The notes under the pieces: model-generated
Seen by the model: only the letters and a program-made list of their open reading frames with translations
Databases searched by the model: none
What the model was told of the DNA's origin: nothing
Shown: positions 18,912 through 27,435 of the stretch, piece by piece
Layout of the letters: every line of letters starts with the position of its first letter
Numbering within the stretch: the first letter of the stretch is position 1
Made by a program: the position numbers and the translations under genes
Assembly (NCBI RefSeq): GCF_013401555.1
Contig: NZ_CP058552.1
Span: 5,022,001 to 5,086,000, forward strand
DNA from: Paenibacillus sp. E222
Lineage (GTDB): Bacteria; Bacillota; Bacilli; Paenibacillales; Paenibacillaceae
Direction: 5' to 3'
DNA: 64,000 bases

Positions 18912-19823
18912 ATGTCTTCCACCTATTTGCCTCCCGCTTTGGGAGAGAGTGTACATGAGGTGTTTTACCCGGATGTACAAACAACGGTGAATTTGTTCGC
19001 TATACATTTACGAAGTGTGGGGTCGGATTGGGATTATCCAGCCCACGAACATCCACAATATGAGCTGAATTATGTAACGGAAGGCGAGCAATACATGACC
19101 GTGGACGGCAAGCTGTATATTCAAAAGGCTGGCGAATTACTCCTGATTCCTCCAGGGAGCATTCATTCCAGCCTGAGCCATAACGGCAAGGGGTTTACGT
19201 ATTTTTGCATGCATTTTGATATCGATGATCAGTTATTTCTCTCGTTGCTTGCACGAATCAAGCAGGTTTTGTTCGATGCAGATAGTCCGGTTACGCGCCA
19301 GATCGAGCCTGTACTTCGTAAATTAATGTCTTCAGCGGATAACCGGGCGGCGAGTACGATGGTACAGCGCATGCAGCTGCAATCGGCGGTATTTGAGTTG
19401 TTCGGCCATTTATGGGAGGCTGTCTCTCAGGAAGCCGCACAATTGTTCACGGATGGATATGAGAAGATCGAACTGGCCCATCAAATTCGTAATCGGCTGC
19501 AAGGACTGGTGAGTCAGCAATTTAAGCAGGGACGTGAGTCTACCAGCCATTATGGCATTGATGATATTGCAGCAGAGCTGGGCATCAGTTCCTCACATTG
19601 TAACCGTGTATTTCGGCAGGTATATGGTCAGTCTCCGCGTGTATATTTATCTGAAATGGTTCTGCATGAAGCCAAAGTTCTGCTGGGCAACCCTAAGTTG
19701 TCGGTTCAGAACATCGCTGCCATGCTAGGTTACAAGGATATTGCCCATTTCAGTCGTCAATTCAAGCGCTGGTCAGGGACATCACCCACACGCTATAGAC
19801 TGGAACAGCCTGCTCCCGAATGA
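18912..19823 (+). CDS. AraC-family regulator of the xylan operon
   Basis: A protein of 303 residues: an N-terminal cupin-type sensor (HEHPQYELNYVTEGEQYMTV, then IPPGSIHSS) and two C-terminal helix-turn-helix units (IDDIAAELGISSSHCNRVFR and IAAMLGYKDIAHFSRQFKRW). The cupin should bind a sugar or oligomer signal. Divergent from the xylosidase operon, with 179 bases between the start codons, so it most likely controls that operon. The ATG has GGGGG 6 bases upstream. A -10-like TATAAT occurs near 18856. Confidence 0.88.
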   Translation: MSSTYLPPALGESVHEVFYPDVQTTVNLFAIHLRSVGSDWDYPAHEHPQYELNYVTEGEQYMTVDGKLYIQKAGELLLIPPGSIHSSLSHNGKGFTYFCMHFDIDDQLFLSLLARIKQVLFDADSPVTRQIEPVLRKLMSSADNRAASTMVQRMQLQSAVFELFGHLWEAVSQEAAQLFTDGYEKIELAHQIRNRLQGLVSQQFKQGRESTSHYGIDDIAAELGISSSHCNRVFRQVYGQSPRVYLSEMVLHEAKVLLGNPKLSVQNIAAMLGYKDIAHFSRQFKRWSGTSPTRYRLEQPAPE

Positions 19824-19869
19824 ACTTCCTCCTTTGAACATCATTCCAGTATGATATTTAACTTGCTTA

Positions 19870-19911
19870 CGATTAAACGTCAGTTATTTTATTTTAATAG
19901 ACGTTTAATCG
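19870..19911. other. 12-bp inverted repeat spanning the aldehyde dehydrogenase stop codon
   Basis: CGATTAAACGTC and GACGTTTAATCG are perfect 12-base arms separated by 18 AT-rich bases. The right arm encodes the last residues of the aldehyde dehydrogenase; the stop codon lies in the loop. It may act as a terminator for the convergent araC and aldehyde dehydrogenase genes, although there is no T-run. Confidence 0.65.
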
Positions 19912-21289
19912 TCTTCAGCTTGTTATCGTATGGCGGATATAAAATAGATAAGTTCAATCTGGTGCTCTTTTTGAGCACACTTTTCATATGAGAGAAGGTC
20001 TCCAGGCTATACCGCCCGTGATACGAGCCAAGGCCGGAATGTCCTACCCCTCCAAACGGCAGACGTGGGTTGGCTACATGGGTAATCGTATCGTTAATGC
20101 ATCCTCCCCCAAAAGAAACCTCTCGCATCACTTTATCTTGTAATTGTGTATCCGATGTAAAGAGATAGAGCGCCAGCGGTTTCGGCCGTTTCACAATACC
20201 TGCAATCGCCTCATCTATATGGGAATAACTGATAATCGGCAGGATCGGACCAAAAATTTCGTCTTCCATTGTTGCTGCTTCCCACGACTCAGCATCAATA
20301 AACGTCGGTTCAATAAAGCGGTCTTTCTCATCGGATTGACCACCAAAGATGACATGATCCTGATCGCGCTCAATAAGCGTCGTGAGACGCTTGAAATGGG
20401 CCTTGTTGACGATTCGCCCATAGTCTCGATTGTGCTGGATATCTGTGCCAAAGAACGACTCCACTGCTGCTTTCATTTCGGTGATCAACGATTCTTTCAC
20501 CTGTTCATGCACAAGCAAATAATCCGGAGCGATGCAGGTCTGGCCCGTATTGAGCAGCTTTCCCCATATAATACGCTGTGCAGCCACTTTAAGATCTGCA
20601 TGCTTATCCACGATGACCGGACTTTTACCACCAAGCTCCAGCGTCACCGGAACGAGATTTTTGGCAGCGGCCTCCATGACGATTTTGCCAACCGGTACAC
20701 TTCCTGTAAAAAAGATATAGTCAAAAGGCGCATGAATAAGCGCCGTGGTTGTATCTTTGGCTCCTTCGACCACTCGAACGTATGCTGGTTCGAATACCGA
20801 GCTAATCATCTCGCGTATAACAGCCGAGACGGCTGGTGTGTTCTCTGACGCTTTGAGGACTGCCGTATTGCCTGCTGCCAACGCGCCAACCAGGGGTTCA
20901 ATTAACAGCTGGAATGGATAGTTAAAAGGTCCAATAATCAATACCGCACCATAGGGTTCAGGAATGATATAACTTTTGGACCCGATCAGCGCGAATTGGG
21001 TTTTGACTTTGACCGGCTTGACCCATTTCTTCACTTGCCGAATGGTGTGCGTGATACTATCCAGCATGAATCCAATCTCTGTAGTATACGATTCGAACTC
21101 ACTTTTGCCCAAATCCTGATAGAGCGCCTCGGTGAGACTGGACTCATACTTCTGAATCGCCTGTTTCAACCGGGTTAGTTGTGTAATGCGATACTCTGCC
21201 GAACGAGTAGCCCCTGAGCGAAAAAACTGCCGTTGCTGCTGTAAAATTTCTTCGACTGCATGTTCGCTTAATTCCTGCATAACATTCAT
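19889..21289 (-). CDS. Aldehyde dehydrogenase (class 3, YwdH-like)
   Basis: A protein of 466 residues, the short class-3 type. Key motifs are GPFNYPFQL near the N-terminal third, FTGSVPVGK, the general-base Glu in LELGGKSP, and the catalytic Cys in NTGQTCIAPDY. It oxidises aliphatic or fatty aldehydes with NAD(P). The hydrophobic and basic C-terminus (LILYPPYDNKLKTIKRLLK-like) suggests membrane association, as in fatty aldehyde dehydrogenases. ATG at 21289 fits GAGGAG with 9-base spacing. The ArsR gene lies 89 bases upstream on the same strand, and both promoters carry the same 18-bp palindrome-like motif. Confidence 0.9.
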   Translation of the reverse strand: MNVMQELSEHAVEEILQQQRQFFRSGATRSAEYRITQLTRLKQAIQKYESSLTEALYQDLGKSEFESYTTEIGFMLDSITHTIRQVKKWVKPVKVKTQFALIGSKSYIIPEPYGAVLIIGPFNYPFQLLIEPLVGALAAGNTAVLKASENTPAVSAVIREMISSVFEPAYVRVVEGAKDTTTALIHAPFDYIFFTGSVPVGKIVMEAAAKNLVPVTLELGGKSPVIVDKHADLKVAAQRIIWGKLLNTGQTCIAPDYLLVHEQVKESLITEMKAAVESFFGTDIQHNRDYGRIVNKAHFKRLTTLIERDQDHVIFGGQSDEKDRFIEPTFIDAESWEAATMEDEIFGPILPIISYSHIDEAIAGIVKRPKPLALYLFTSDTQLQDKVMREVSFGGGCINDTITHVANPRLPFGGVGHSGLGSYHGRYSLETFSHMKSVLKKSTRLNLSILYPPYDNKLKTIKRLLK

Positions 21290-21322
21290 ATACGACAACT
21301 CCTCTTCGAGTTAATGATGATT

Positions 21323-21340
21323 GGTTTAAACATACGAACA
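21323..21340. promoter_or_regulatory. Candidate ArsR operator before aldehyde dehydrogenase
   Basis: GGTTTAAACATACGAACA, sharing TTGGTTTAAACAT and GAAC with the site at 21730-21747. It lies 34-51 bases before the dehydrogenase start. Confidence 0.55.
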
Positions 21341-21348
21341 TATAGACC

Positions 21349-21364
21349 ACATGCCTAGGCATGT
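21349..21364. promoter_or_regulatory. 16-bp perfect palindrome in arsR-aldehyde dehydrogenase gap
   Basis: ACATGCCTAGGCATGT is a perfect palindrome, 14 bases beyond the ArsR stop codon and beside the candidate operator. Without a loop it is a poor terminator, so a protein-binding site is more likely. Confidence 0.5.
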
Positions 21365-21378
21365 TTAACAACTCTTGC

Positions 21379-21681
21379 TTATAAACACTCTTCTTCCAAT
21401 GCCCCAACCAATTCCTTCAATAGTTCCACCGAGGACCTTAATGAAGCGGAATAATATCGCTGTGTGCCCTTCTGCTCTACAGAGATGAGCCCTTTTTCAA
21501 GCAATAACTTGAGATGATGAGATATAGCAGGCCGTGACAGGTTGAACTGCTCTGTAATTTCATTCACTGTCATGCTGCCCTTCTCGCTAAGAGCAAGCAA
21601 AATCGCCTGACGATGATTGTCGCTAAGTACCTGGAATAAGGGGATGCAGGTTTGAAAAATAGAAATCGCTTTTTGTCCCAT
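21379..21681 (-). CDS. ArsR-family transcriptional regulator
   Basis: A winged-helix protein of 100 residues. The DNA-recognition part is MTVNEITEQFNLSRPAISHHLKLLLEKGLI, with wing EQKGTQRYYSA. A single N-terminal Cys (FQTCIPL) and the C-terminal Cys in EEECL give no obvious metal site. GAGGTG stands 6 bases before the ATG. The aldehyde dehydrogenase gene follows on the same strand after 89 bases. A matching 18-bp motif before each gene suggests that it represses itself and the dehydrogenase. Confidence 0.87.
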   Translation of the reverse strand: MGQKAISIFQTCIPLFQVLSDNHRQAILLALSEKGSMTVNEITEQFNLSRPAISHHLKLLLEKGLISVEQKGTQRYYSASLRSSVELLKELVGALEEECL

Positions 21682-21729
21682 GGTTTCACCTCTATATGTT
21701 CTACAGATATCACAATTGTCATGTCTGTT

Positions 21730-21747
21730 GGTTTAAACATTTGAACC
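21730..21747. promoter_or_regulatory. Candidate ArsR operator before its own gene
   Basis: GGTTTAAACATTTGAACC is a near-perfect 18-bp palindrome (GGTT-AAA--TTT-AACC symmetry), 49-66 bases before the ArsR start. Confidence 0.6.
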
Positions 21748-21832
21748 TAATGACTATAGTTTACTCCACCACCCTGCTAACAGCAAGCCGTATTCAATAA
21801 AATGTAGATTAACTTATGTAAAGCGCTTCCAC

Positions 21833-21854
21833 ACTACCATACAAGTATGGTAGT
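21833..21854. promoter_or_regulatory. GntR operator of the uxu unit
   Basis: ACTACCATAC-AA-GTATGGTAGT: perfect 10-bp arms with a 2-base centre, 24 bases before the GntR start. The position and symmetry fit an autoregulated FadR/UxuR-subfamily dimer site. A weak cre-like GTAAAGCGCTTCCA lies directly upstream (about 21818-21831). Confidence 0.75.
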
Positions 21855-21877
21855 ATATCCTTGAAGGAGTTGAGATT

Positions 21878-22609
21878 ATGGAATTTCCCCCTAGGTCTTC
21901 GTCCAAAGCCGAATTATTATCATCCTTAATAAACCCGTCTTCTCGGAACAAACAGGCATTCTCTTCACGTGAGGCGGTCTATACGACGTTGAAGCAGTTG
22001 ATTCTGAGTTTGAAGCTGCCTCCCGGTACCGCCATCTCGGAGAAAGAAATCTCGCTTGAGTTCAATGTAAGTCGGACCCCTGTTCGAGAAAGCTTTGTCC
22101 GTCTCGCTCAGGAAGGTCTGCTGGAAGTCTATCCGCAGCGAGGTACCTATGTATCTCTGATTCAGGTTGATCTCGTGGAGGAAGCACGTTTCATGCGTGA
22201 GCACCTTGAGCGTGCTGTCATACGGCTTGCGTGTGTGCAATTTCCAGATGAACACATGAAGATATTGGAGCAGAACCTTGCACAGCAGCAGGAATGCATA
22301 CTCGAACCGGACGATGAGCGAATGTTCAGATTGGATGAGGAATTCCATAGTACTCTCTTTGCAGGCTGTAACAAAAAAAACACCTGGTCCGTGATCCAGC
22401 ATATGAACGTGCATCTGAACCGGAGTCGAATGCTCCGTCTGTCTTCGGATCATCATTGGGATCACTTGCTCGAACAGCATCGTTCCATGGTTCAGGCGAT
22501 ACAACAGCACGATGCCCAAACGGCGGAGCACATGATGCAGGAACATCTGCATCAGACCGTTACGGATCTGGCTGTCCTGCGGGATACATACCCTTCCTAT
22601 TTTCAATGA
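21878..22609 (+). CDS. GntR-family (FCD domain) regulator of glucuronate genes
   Basis: A protein of 243 residues with a winged helix (EKEISLEFNVSRTPVRESFVRL at about 52-73, then YPQRGTYVSLI) and a C-terminal all-helical FCD ligand domain. Its metal/ligand His pattern includes DEEFHSTLF and late EQHRSMVQAI and HLHQ. It directly precedes uxuA (47 bases from stop to start), so it probably senses a uronate intermediate such as fructuronate and represses the unit through the 10-bp inverted repeat in front of it. GGAG sits 8 bases before the ATG. Confidence 0.88.
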   Translation: MEFPPRSSSKAELLSSLINPSSRNKQAFSSREAVYTTLKQLILSLKLPPGTAISEKEISLEFNVSRTPVRESFVRLAQEGLLEVYPQRGTYVSLIQVDLVEEARFMREHLERAVIRLACVQFPDEHMKILEQNLAQQQECILEPDDERMFRLDEEFHSTLFAGCNKKNTWSVIQHMNVHLNRSRMLRLSSDHHWDHLLEQHRSMVQAIQQHDAQTAEHMMQEHLHQTVTDLAVLRDTYPSYFQ

Positions 22610-22656
22610 TGATGGATCTACCTGTTCTTTAAACTAATCTTGATGAGGTGAATGTG

Positions 22657-23724
22657 ATGAGAATGGTTTTTCGCTGGTTTGGAGAAGGCAATGATACCGT
22701 AACACTTGACCATATCCGGCAGATTCCCGGTGTCGAAGGCATTGTATGGGCGCTGCATGATGTACCAGCAGGTGAGGAATGGCCCATGGACAAAATTCTG
22801 GCAGTCAAAGCTGCTGCAGATCAGGCCGGGTTACATCTGGATGTCGTTGAGAGTGTTAACATTCATGAAGACATCAAGCTCGGTCTGCCTACACGTGATC
22901 AATATATTGAGAATTACAAAAAAACGATGGAAAAACTCGCCCAGGTAGGGGTTAAAGTGATTTGTTACAACTTCATGCCGATCTTTGATTGGCTGCGTAC
23001 GGATTTGCATAAGGAGATGGAAGATGGCTCTACCGCCCTCTTCTATGAGAGTAGTAAAATTGCCGACATTGAACCGCTGGAATTGGTTCGACGCATTACC
23101 GAAAATTCTGCATTGACGATGCCTGGCTGGGAACCGGAGCGATTGCAGTATTTAACAGGTCTGTTCGAAGCCTATAAGGATGTAACAGAGGAAGATATGT
23201 GGGAGCACGCCCGTTATTTCCTGCAGGAGATCATTCCTACTGCTGAACGATTAGGTATTCGAATGGCCATTCATCCGGATGATCCGCCTTGGCCGATCTT
23301 TGGTCTGCCGAAGATTATTACGAGTCAAGACAATGTTCGCAGATATCTGAACTTGTATGATAGCCCTTACAATAGTGTAACGCTGTGCAGCGGTTCTCTT
23401 GGAGCCAATCCGAACAATGATATTATCGGTATGATCCACGAGTTCAAGGACCGTATTCCTTTTGCCCATATCCGTAATGTCAAAATCTACGATAACGGAG
23501 ACTTTATCGAGACATCCCACCGTAGTCAGGATGGAAATGTCGATATTGCCGGTGTTGTGGAAGCCTATCACGATATTGGATTTGAAGGTTATGCACGACC
23601 GGACCATGGACGTCATCTCTGGGGAGAACAATGCAGACCCGGATATGGACTGTATGATCGTGCTCTGGGAATTATGTATCTGTGGGGCGTCTGGGACTCC
23701 CTGCAAAGGAGGTCAAAAGCATGA
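22657..23724 (+). CDS. uxuA: Mannonate dehydratase
   Basis: A protein of 355 residues starting [20 protein letters not shown], the usual UxuA N-terminus. Other signatures are [48 protein letters not shown] and [13 protein letters not shown]. It dehydrates D-mannonate to 2-keto-3-deoxygluconate and binds a divalent metal through Cys, His and Asp residues within these motifs. ATG at 22657 has AGGTG 6 bases upstream; a GTG 9 bases earlier is part of that site. The stop overlaps the uxuB start (ATGA). It follows the path of glucuronate freed by the GH67 enzyme. Confidence 0.96.
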   Translation: MRMVFRWFGEGNDTVTLDHIRQIPGVEGIVWALHDVPAGEEWPMDKILAVKAAADQAGLHLDVVESVNIHEDIKLGLPTRDQYIENYKKTMEKLAQVGVKVICYNFMPIFDWLRTDLHKEMEDGSTALFYESSKIADIEPLELVRRITENSALTMPGWEPERLQYLTGLFEAYKDVTEEDMWEHARYFLQEIIPTAERLGIRMAIHPDDPPWPIFGLPKIITSQDNVRRYLNLYDSPYNSVTLCSGSLGANPNNDIIGMIHEFKDRIPFAHIRNVKIYDNGDFIETSHRSQDGNVDIAGVVEAYHDIGFEGYARPDHGRHLWGEQCRPGYGLYDRALGIMYLWGVWDSLQRRSKA

Positions 23725-24584
23725 GTGACTTTGCCAAAGAAAGATCAACTCGTCTGGAAGGCAGAACAGCTGTAATTACTGGCGGGGCAGGTGTTCTATG
23801 TCGTTCCATGGCTGAAGAGCTCGCGCGCCATGGTGCAAGTGTAGCCATTCTGAACCGTACCGTATCCAAAGGTGAAGAAGTCGTTGCGGCAATCGAGGCT
23901 GCGGGTGGAAAAGCGATCGCTGTAGCTTGTGATGTGACCCAGGCCGATAGTGTAATAGCGGCAGCAGCTGTTGTTCAGGAGAAGCTAGGACCTTGCGACA
24001 TCCTTATTAATGGAGCGGGTGGCAACCATGCCAGCGCCAATACCACGAATGAAATTTTCAGACAGGAAGATTTGGAGCAGCCGGATATCACTACTTTTTT
24101 TGATGTAAGTGTCGAGGGATTCCGTCAGGTGATGGATCTGAATTTTGTCGGGTCCCTCATCCCTACCCAAATCTTCGCAAGACAAATGATTGAACGTGAT
24201 GTTCCAGCTACCGTTATTAATATTTCATCCATGAGTGCCCCTTCGCCCATGACCAAAGTTCCTGCGTACAGTGCAGCCAAAGCGGCGATTAACAATTTCA
24301 CGCAATGGCTTGCTGTACATCTGGCTGAATCGGGAATTCGGGTAAACGCCATTGCACCAGGGTTCTTCCTGACTGAACAAAATCGTAATCTGCTGCTTAA
24401 GCCGGATGGCTCGCCGACCGAACGTTCAAGCAAAATCATTGCGCACACGCCAATGCGCCGCTTCGGCAAACCGGAAGATCTGCTGGGCACGCTGATGTGG
24501 CTGGCAGATGAACGACAGTCCGGTTTTGTTACAGGTACTGTCATTCCTGTGGATGGCGGGTTTATGGCTTACTCGGGCGTATAA
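23721..24584 (+). CDS. uxuB: SDR-type D-mannonate oxidoreductase
   Basis: A protein of 287 residues, the short-chain dehydrogenase type found in Bacillus uxuB/yjmF and not the long-chain E. coli type. Motifs: TGGAGVLC at 20-27, [19 protein letters not shown] for the catalytic Ser, YSAAK for Tyr/Lys. It would reduce D-fructuronate to D-mannonate for UxuA. AAAGGAGG lies just before the ATG, inside the end of uxuA, and the genes overlap by 4 bases. The substrate assignment rests on that context. No uronate isomerase (uxaC) is in the window. Confidence 0.88.
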   Translation: MSDFAKERSTRLEGRTAVITGGAGVLCRSMAEELARHGASVAILNRTVSKGEEVVAAIEAAGGKAIAVACDVTQADSVIAAAAVVQEKLGPCDILINGAGGNHASANTTNEIFRQEDLEQPDITTFFDVSVEGFRQVMDLNFVGSLIPTQIFARQMIERDVPATVINISSMSAPSPMTKVPAYSAAKAAINNFTQWLAVHLAESGIRVNAIAPGFFLTEQNRNLLLKPDGSPTERSSKIIAHTPMRRFGKPEDLLGTLMWLADERQSGFVTGTVIPVDGGFMAYSGV

Positions 24585-24644
24585 CCGCAATATTATTTAC
24601 TTTTACTAGGACTGACCGAATTAAATACACGTTCAAATGATCTT

Positions 24645-24682
24645 CCGAAGCCTGGAGCTCTTAACCAGGTTTCGGTTTTTTT
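24645..24682 (+). terminator. Terminator of the GntR-uxuA-uxuB unit
   Basis: CCGAAGCCTGG and CCAGGTTTCGG pair around an 8-9 base loop, followed by seven T. Confidence 0.9.
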
Positions 24683-24818
24683 GCGTTCAAGAATAAGATT
24701 ATCCAGCCTAGGAAAAGCTTGATATAGCCCACAATTATGCTGTGTGGAAATGAAGCTTGGCTCTCCAAGCATTCACATTTTCAATTTGTAAGACGAAACG
24801 AAGGAAGGTGATACATAC

Positions 24819-25547
24819 ATGATGGAAGAAACATGGGTTGTTGCTGTGCGAGCGATTATCGCCTTTCTGACCCTGATCATCTATACTCGGGTGCTGGGCA
24901 AACAACAAATGGGCAACTTGACGTATTTTGATTACATTAACGGTATTACGATTGGTTCCATTGCAGGTACATTTGCGACCGATCTATCTTCCAAGGCGTG
25001 GATTCATTTTGTGGCCTTGACCATTTTTACCACTATCACGATTATCTTTCAGTATATTACGCTGAAAAATCGTACCATCTCCAAATTGATGGACTCCGAC
25101 CCTACACTGGTCATCCAGAACGGTAAAATCCTTGAACAGAACCTGCATAAAATGCGGGTGAAATTCGACGAATTGACCATGATGCTGCGGCAAAAGGATG
25201 TATTTGACATCACTACGCTGGATTATGCCATTCTTGAACCGGACGGCAGTCTCTCTGTTGTGTTGAAACCCGAGAATCAACCGGTAACCGCGAAGGACAT
25301 GCATATGCATCCTGCCAAGAGCAAGCTGATGACCGAGATTATCATTGATGGCGTGCTGATTAAGCAAAATCTGGAGGAACGAAATAAAGATACGAATTGG
25401 CTCAGCGAGCAGCTCAAGAAGCAAAAAGTGACGATACAGGATATTGCTTTTGCTGCTATTTTGCCTAACGATAAATTGTATATTGATCTATTTAAGGATA
25501 AGATCACCGAAAAAATCGATATGGGCGATTATGAGGGGCCTTTCTAA
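24819..25547 (+). CDS. DUF421 (YetF-type) membrane protein
   Basis: A protein of 242 residues. Three N-terminal membrane helices (about 8-25, 45-65, 68-85) enclose the family motif YTRVLGKQQMGNLTYFDYIN and ITIGSIAGT. A soluble alpha/beta domain follows, with VIQNGKILEQNLHKMRVKFDEL and LLRQKDVFDITTLDYAILEPDG-like segments. The family occurs in sporulating Bacillota and is linked to spore or membrane functions but has no proven reaction. The ATG at 24819 has GGAAGGTG 8 bases upstream. A DUF4363 gene follows 23 bases later, a recurrent pairing. Confidence 0.9.
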   Translation: MMEETWVVAVRAIIAFLTLIIYTRVLGKQQMGNLTYFDYINGITIGSIAGTFATDLSSKAWIHFVALTIFTTITIIFQYITLKNRTISKLMDSDPTLVIQNGKILEQNLHKMRVKFDELTMMLRQKDVFDITTLDYAILEPDGSLSVVLKPENQPVTAKDMHMHPAKSKLMTEIIIDGVLIKQNLEERNKDTNWLSEQLKKQKVTIQDIAFAAILPNDKLYIDLFKDKITEKIDMGDYEGPF

Positions 25548-25570
25548 ATTTACATGAAGGAGGCGATTGA

Positions 25571-25942
25571 ATGAAAACGCGTTTCTGGTTGCTGTATGTG
25601 CTTCCGATCTGCCTCATTCTTGTGTTCGTTGCGATTATGGCAAGCGGAGCCCTTCTCAAAAAGCCCTTTGGTGCTGATGATCGATTGCTTGAATCTGTAC
25701 AAACATTGCAGAAACAGGTTGAGGGCAAAAAATGGACTGAAGCCAAATCCCAAATCGATTATGCGATGAAAGCCTGGGACAAGATCGTCAATCGCATACA
25801 ATTCAGTGTGGAGCGTGAGACGATTTACGATATTCTGGGTACCCTTGCCCGGATGAAGGGCGGTATTGCCGCGGAGGATGATAAGGCGATCATGGAAGAA
25901 ATTTATTACTTTTATGTGTTATGGGAAAATCTTGGAGATTGA
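25571..25942 (+). CDS. DUF4363 family membrane-anchored protein
   Basis: A protein of 123 residues with an N-terminal membrane anchor (about 6-28) and an extracytoplasmic helical part containing LQKQVEGKKWTEAKSQIDYA and a late FYVLWENLGD. This matches DUF4363, found next to DUF421 genes. AAGGAGG lies 6 bases before the ATG. It likely functions with the preceding gene, perhaps as its outer-face partner. Reaction unknown. Confidence 0.82.
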   Translation: MKTRFWLLYVLPICLILVFVAIMASGALLKKPFGADDRLLESVQTLQKQVEGKKWTEAKSQIDYAMKAWDKIVNRIQFSVERETIYDILGTLARMKGGIAAEDDKAIMEEIYYFYVLWENLGD

Positions 25943-25955
25943 CCCGAGACACGCA

Positions 25956-25993
25956 AAAAGGCACTCTCCTTTAAAAAAAAGGAAGTGCCTTTT
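25956..25993. terminator. Bidirectional terminator between DUF4363 and M50 genes
   Basis: AAAAGGCACT and AGTGCCTTTT pair, with an inner TCCTTT/AAAGGA stem. It is flanked by A and T runs and serves convergent genes. Confidence 0.85.
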
Positions 25994-26000
25994 CTGTTTT

Positions 26001-26708
26001 CTAAACATTCCGCCCGCGTAATCCACGAGATTTTGACGTGCGGGCCGTGCTTTCTTTTCGAAAAAAGAGCGTAAGTGCTCCCTTCGCACACCACAGTGCA
26101 AACAGTGCAAATAACGTTCCCCAGAACAGCGCTGGGAGGAATGTCTGTTGTGCCAGATTGGCTGCATCCCCTGCCCGGGACGGCTGTGTCCAGGACATGA
26201 GCCCCACATACATGGCACTAACCACGGACTCTTCCAATGTGAGGAAGGCCAGTAATAAATAATAGAATTTCGCAATTTTGGCACCAAAGATCATAATCAC
26301 AACATTCAGCGCACTGAAGCCTGTAAGCCAGAGCATGCCGAATTCTCCTCTTACATAGAAGAGAAGCGACACAAGAGCTACACCCGTCATGATGCCAAGT
26401 CCCCACATGTGCCGTCCTTTCCGGTAAAGATAGAATAGCAGCCAGGCAAAGAGAGACGCCGTGACATACCCCGCTAAGGAAACCAATATAGATCTGCCTG
26501 GTGTCAGCATGGATGAATATGTAACGCCGCTGTGATCAGCGTATAATTCAATGCGCAATACTTTGCCGGATAACAACAGTGTTACCAGTGCATGGCCAAA
26601 TTCGTGAATCATCGTATCCAGGTTACGGAACAATGAAGAAAACGGGATAAAGCGAGTCAGCAGCGCTGAACCTACCAGAAACAGTATGGTTTTGAGCCAT
26701 TTATTCAA
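26001..26708 (-). CDS. M50B-like membrane metallopeptidase
   Basis: A protein of 235 residues with about six membrane helices. The zinc motif HEFGH is at residues 35-39 at the end of the first helix pair, with the rest of the M50B pattern less certain. These site-2-protease relatives cut membrane proteins within the bilayer; the target is unknown. A TTG start at 26708 is chosen since GGAGG lies 12 bases upstream, while the ATG 39 bases earlier has no ribosome site. The C-terminal tail is basic. It is convergent with the DUF421/DUF4363 pair. Confidence 0.8.
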   Translation of the reverse strand: MNKWLKTILFLVGSALLTRFIPFSSLFRNLDTMIHEFGHALVTLLLSGKVLRIELYADHSGVTYSSMLTPGRSILVSLAGYVTASLFAWLLFYLYRKGRHMWGLGIMTGVALVSLLFYVRGEFGMLWLTGFSALNVVIMIFGAKIAKFYYLLLAFLTLEESVVSAMYVGLMSWTQPSRAGDAANLAQQTFLPALFWGTLFALFALWCAKGALTLFFRKESTARTSKSRGLRGRNV

Positions 26709-26756
26709 TCGAGTCCTACCTCCCTTGCCTCCGAGTAAAAAATACATATCACTGTA

Positions 26757-27233
26757 CTACGTGTCTGCACTATTATCGTTTCGATTCGTGAAATGTGCGG
26801 CGCAATATTGCATCCACCAGCAGAAACTCCGGTTATGACCTATGAAAAAAGAAGACAGATCATATCGACCCGTTCCTGTCTCCAGTGTAGCAAGCAATCT
26901 GCTCCGCATCTTCGACAGCGCAAAGTTCACAAAGCGATCAGCTGCCTCGTTTTGTACAAGTGTAACATAGGCATATAGGGAATGATCTATCGGTTCATCT
27001 AGTGGGCTTACACCAGCGCAAGAAAACTCGGTACGTACGCCCGCTCTGTGAAGCAAAGTCAAGGCAGCGACCAGCTCGGCATCCACTTCGACATCGTTCC
27101 AAATCTCCGTTCTTTTCGCTTCCACGGTCTGTTTCTCGCGTTCCGTCCACTGCATTAACTCCAGCTTGCGTCTTCTCCATAGATGGGCAGGCTGCTGGCT
27201 TAACAGCACTTCCTGTTCTTCATGTATATCCAT
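26757..27233 (-). CDS. Unrecognised cytoplasmic protein
   Basis: A protein of 158 residues that I do not recognise. It is soluble, with a charged helical N-terminal half (EEQEVLLSQQPAHLWRRRKL) and a middle part GVRTEFSCAGVSPLDEPIDH that holds a Cys and several acidic residues. The end is aromatic and Cys-containing (SFCWWMQYCAAHFTN). ATG at 27233 is supported by GGGAGG; the frame remains open 117 bases further upstream but crosses a hairpin. It lies 48 bases before the M50 start on the same strand and may form an operon with it. Confidence 0.65.
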   Translation of the reverse strand: MDIHEEQEVLLSQQPAHLWRRRKLELMQWTEREKQTVEAKRTEIWNDVEVDAELVAALTLLHRAGVRTEFSCAGVSPLDEPIDHSLYAYVTLVQNEAADRFVNFALSKMRSRLLATLETGTGRYDLSSFFIGHNRSFCWWMQYCAAHFTNRNDNSADT

Positions 27234-27280
27234 AAGGCGTTTCCTCCCGTTCCCCTCATGATCTCCGTCACGTTGAACAA

Positions 27281-27345
27281 CGCAGAGAGCACATCCCTGT
27301 GCTCTCTGCGTGGCCAAAGGCAAAGGAATGGCTGTGCCATTCCTC
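27281..27345. other. Two consecutive perfect hairpins after znuA
   Basis: ACGCAGAGAGCACA/TGTGCTCTCTGCGT (14-bp arms, 4-base loop, 27281-27312) and AGGAATGGC/GCCATTCCT (9-bp arms, 3-base loop, 27325-27345). They lie between the znuA stop and the unrecognised gene. Neither is followed by a good T-run on the minus strand. They could be factor-assisted terminators or RNA-stabilising elements. Confidence 0.65.
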
Positions 27346-27435
27346 AGCATGTTGTATTATTGTACCTTTTTCGATGACAGGCATCAAATGGGTTTTCTTT
27401 TTACGTAAATTCAACTTGTTAAAGAAACACAAATG

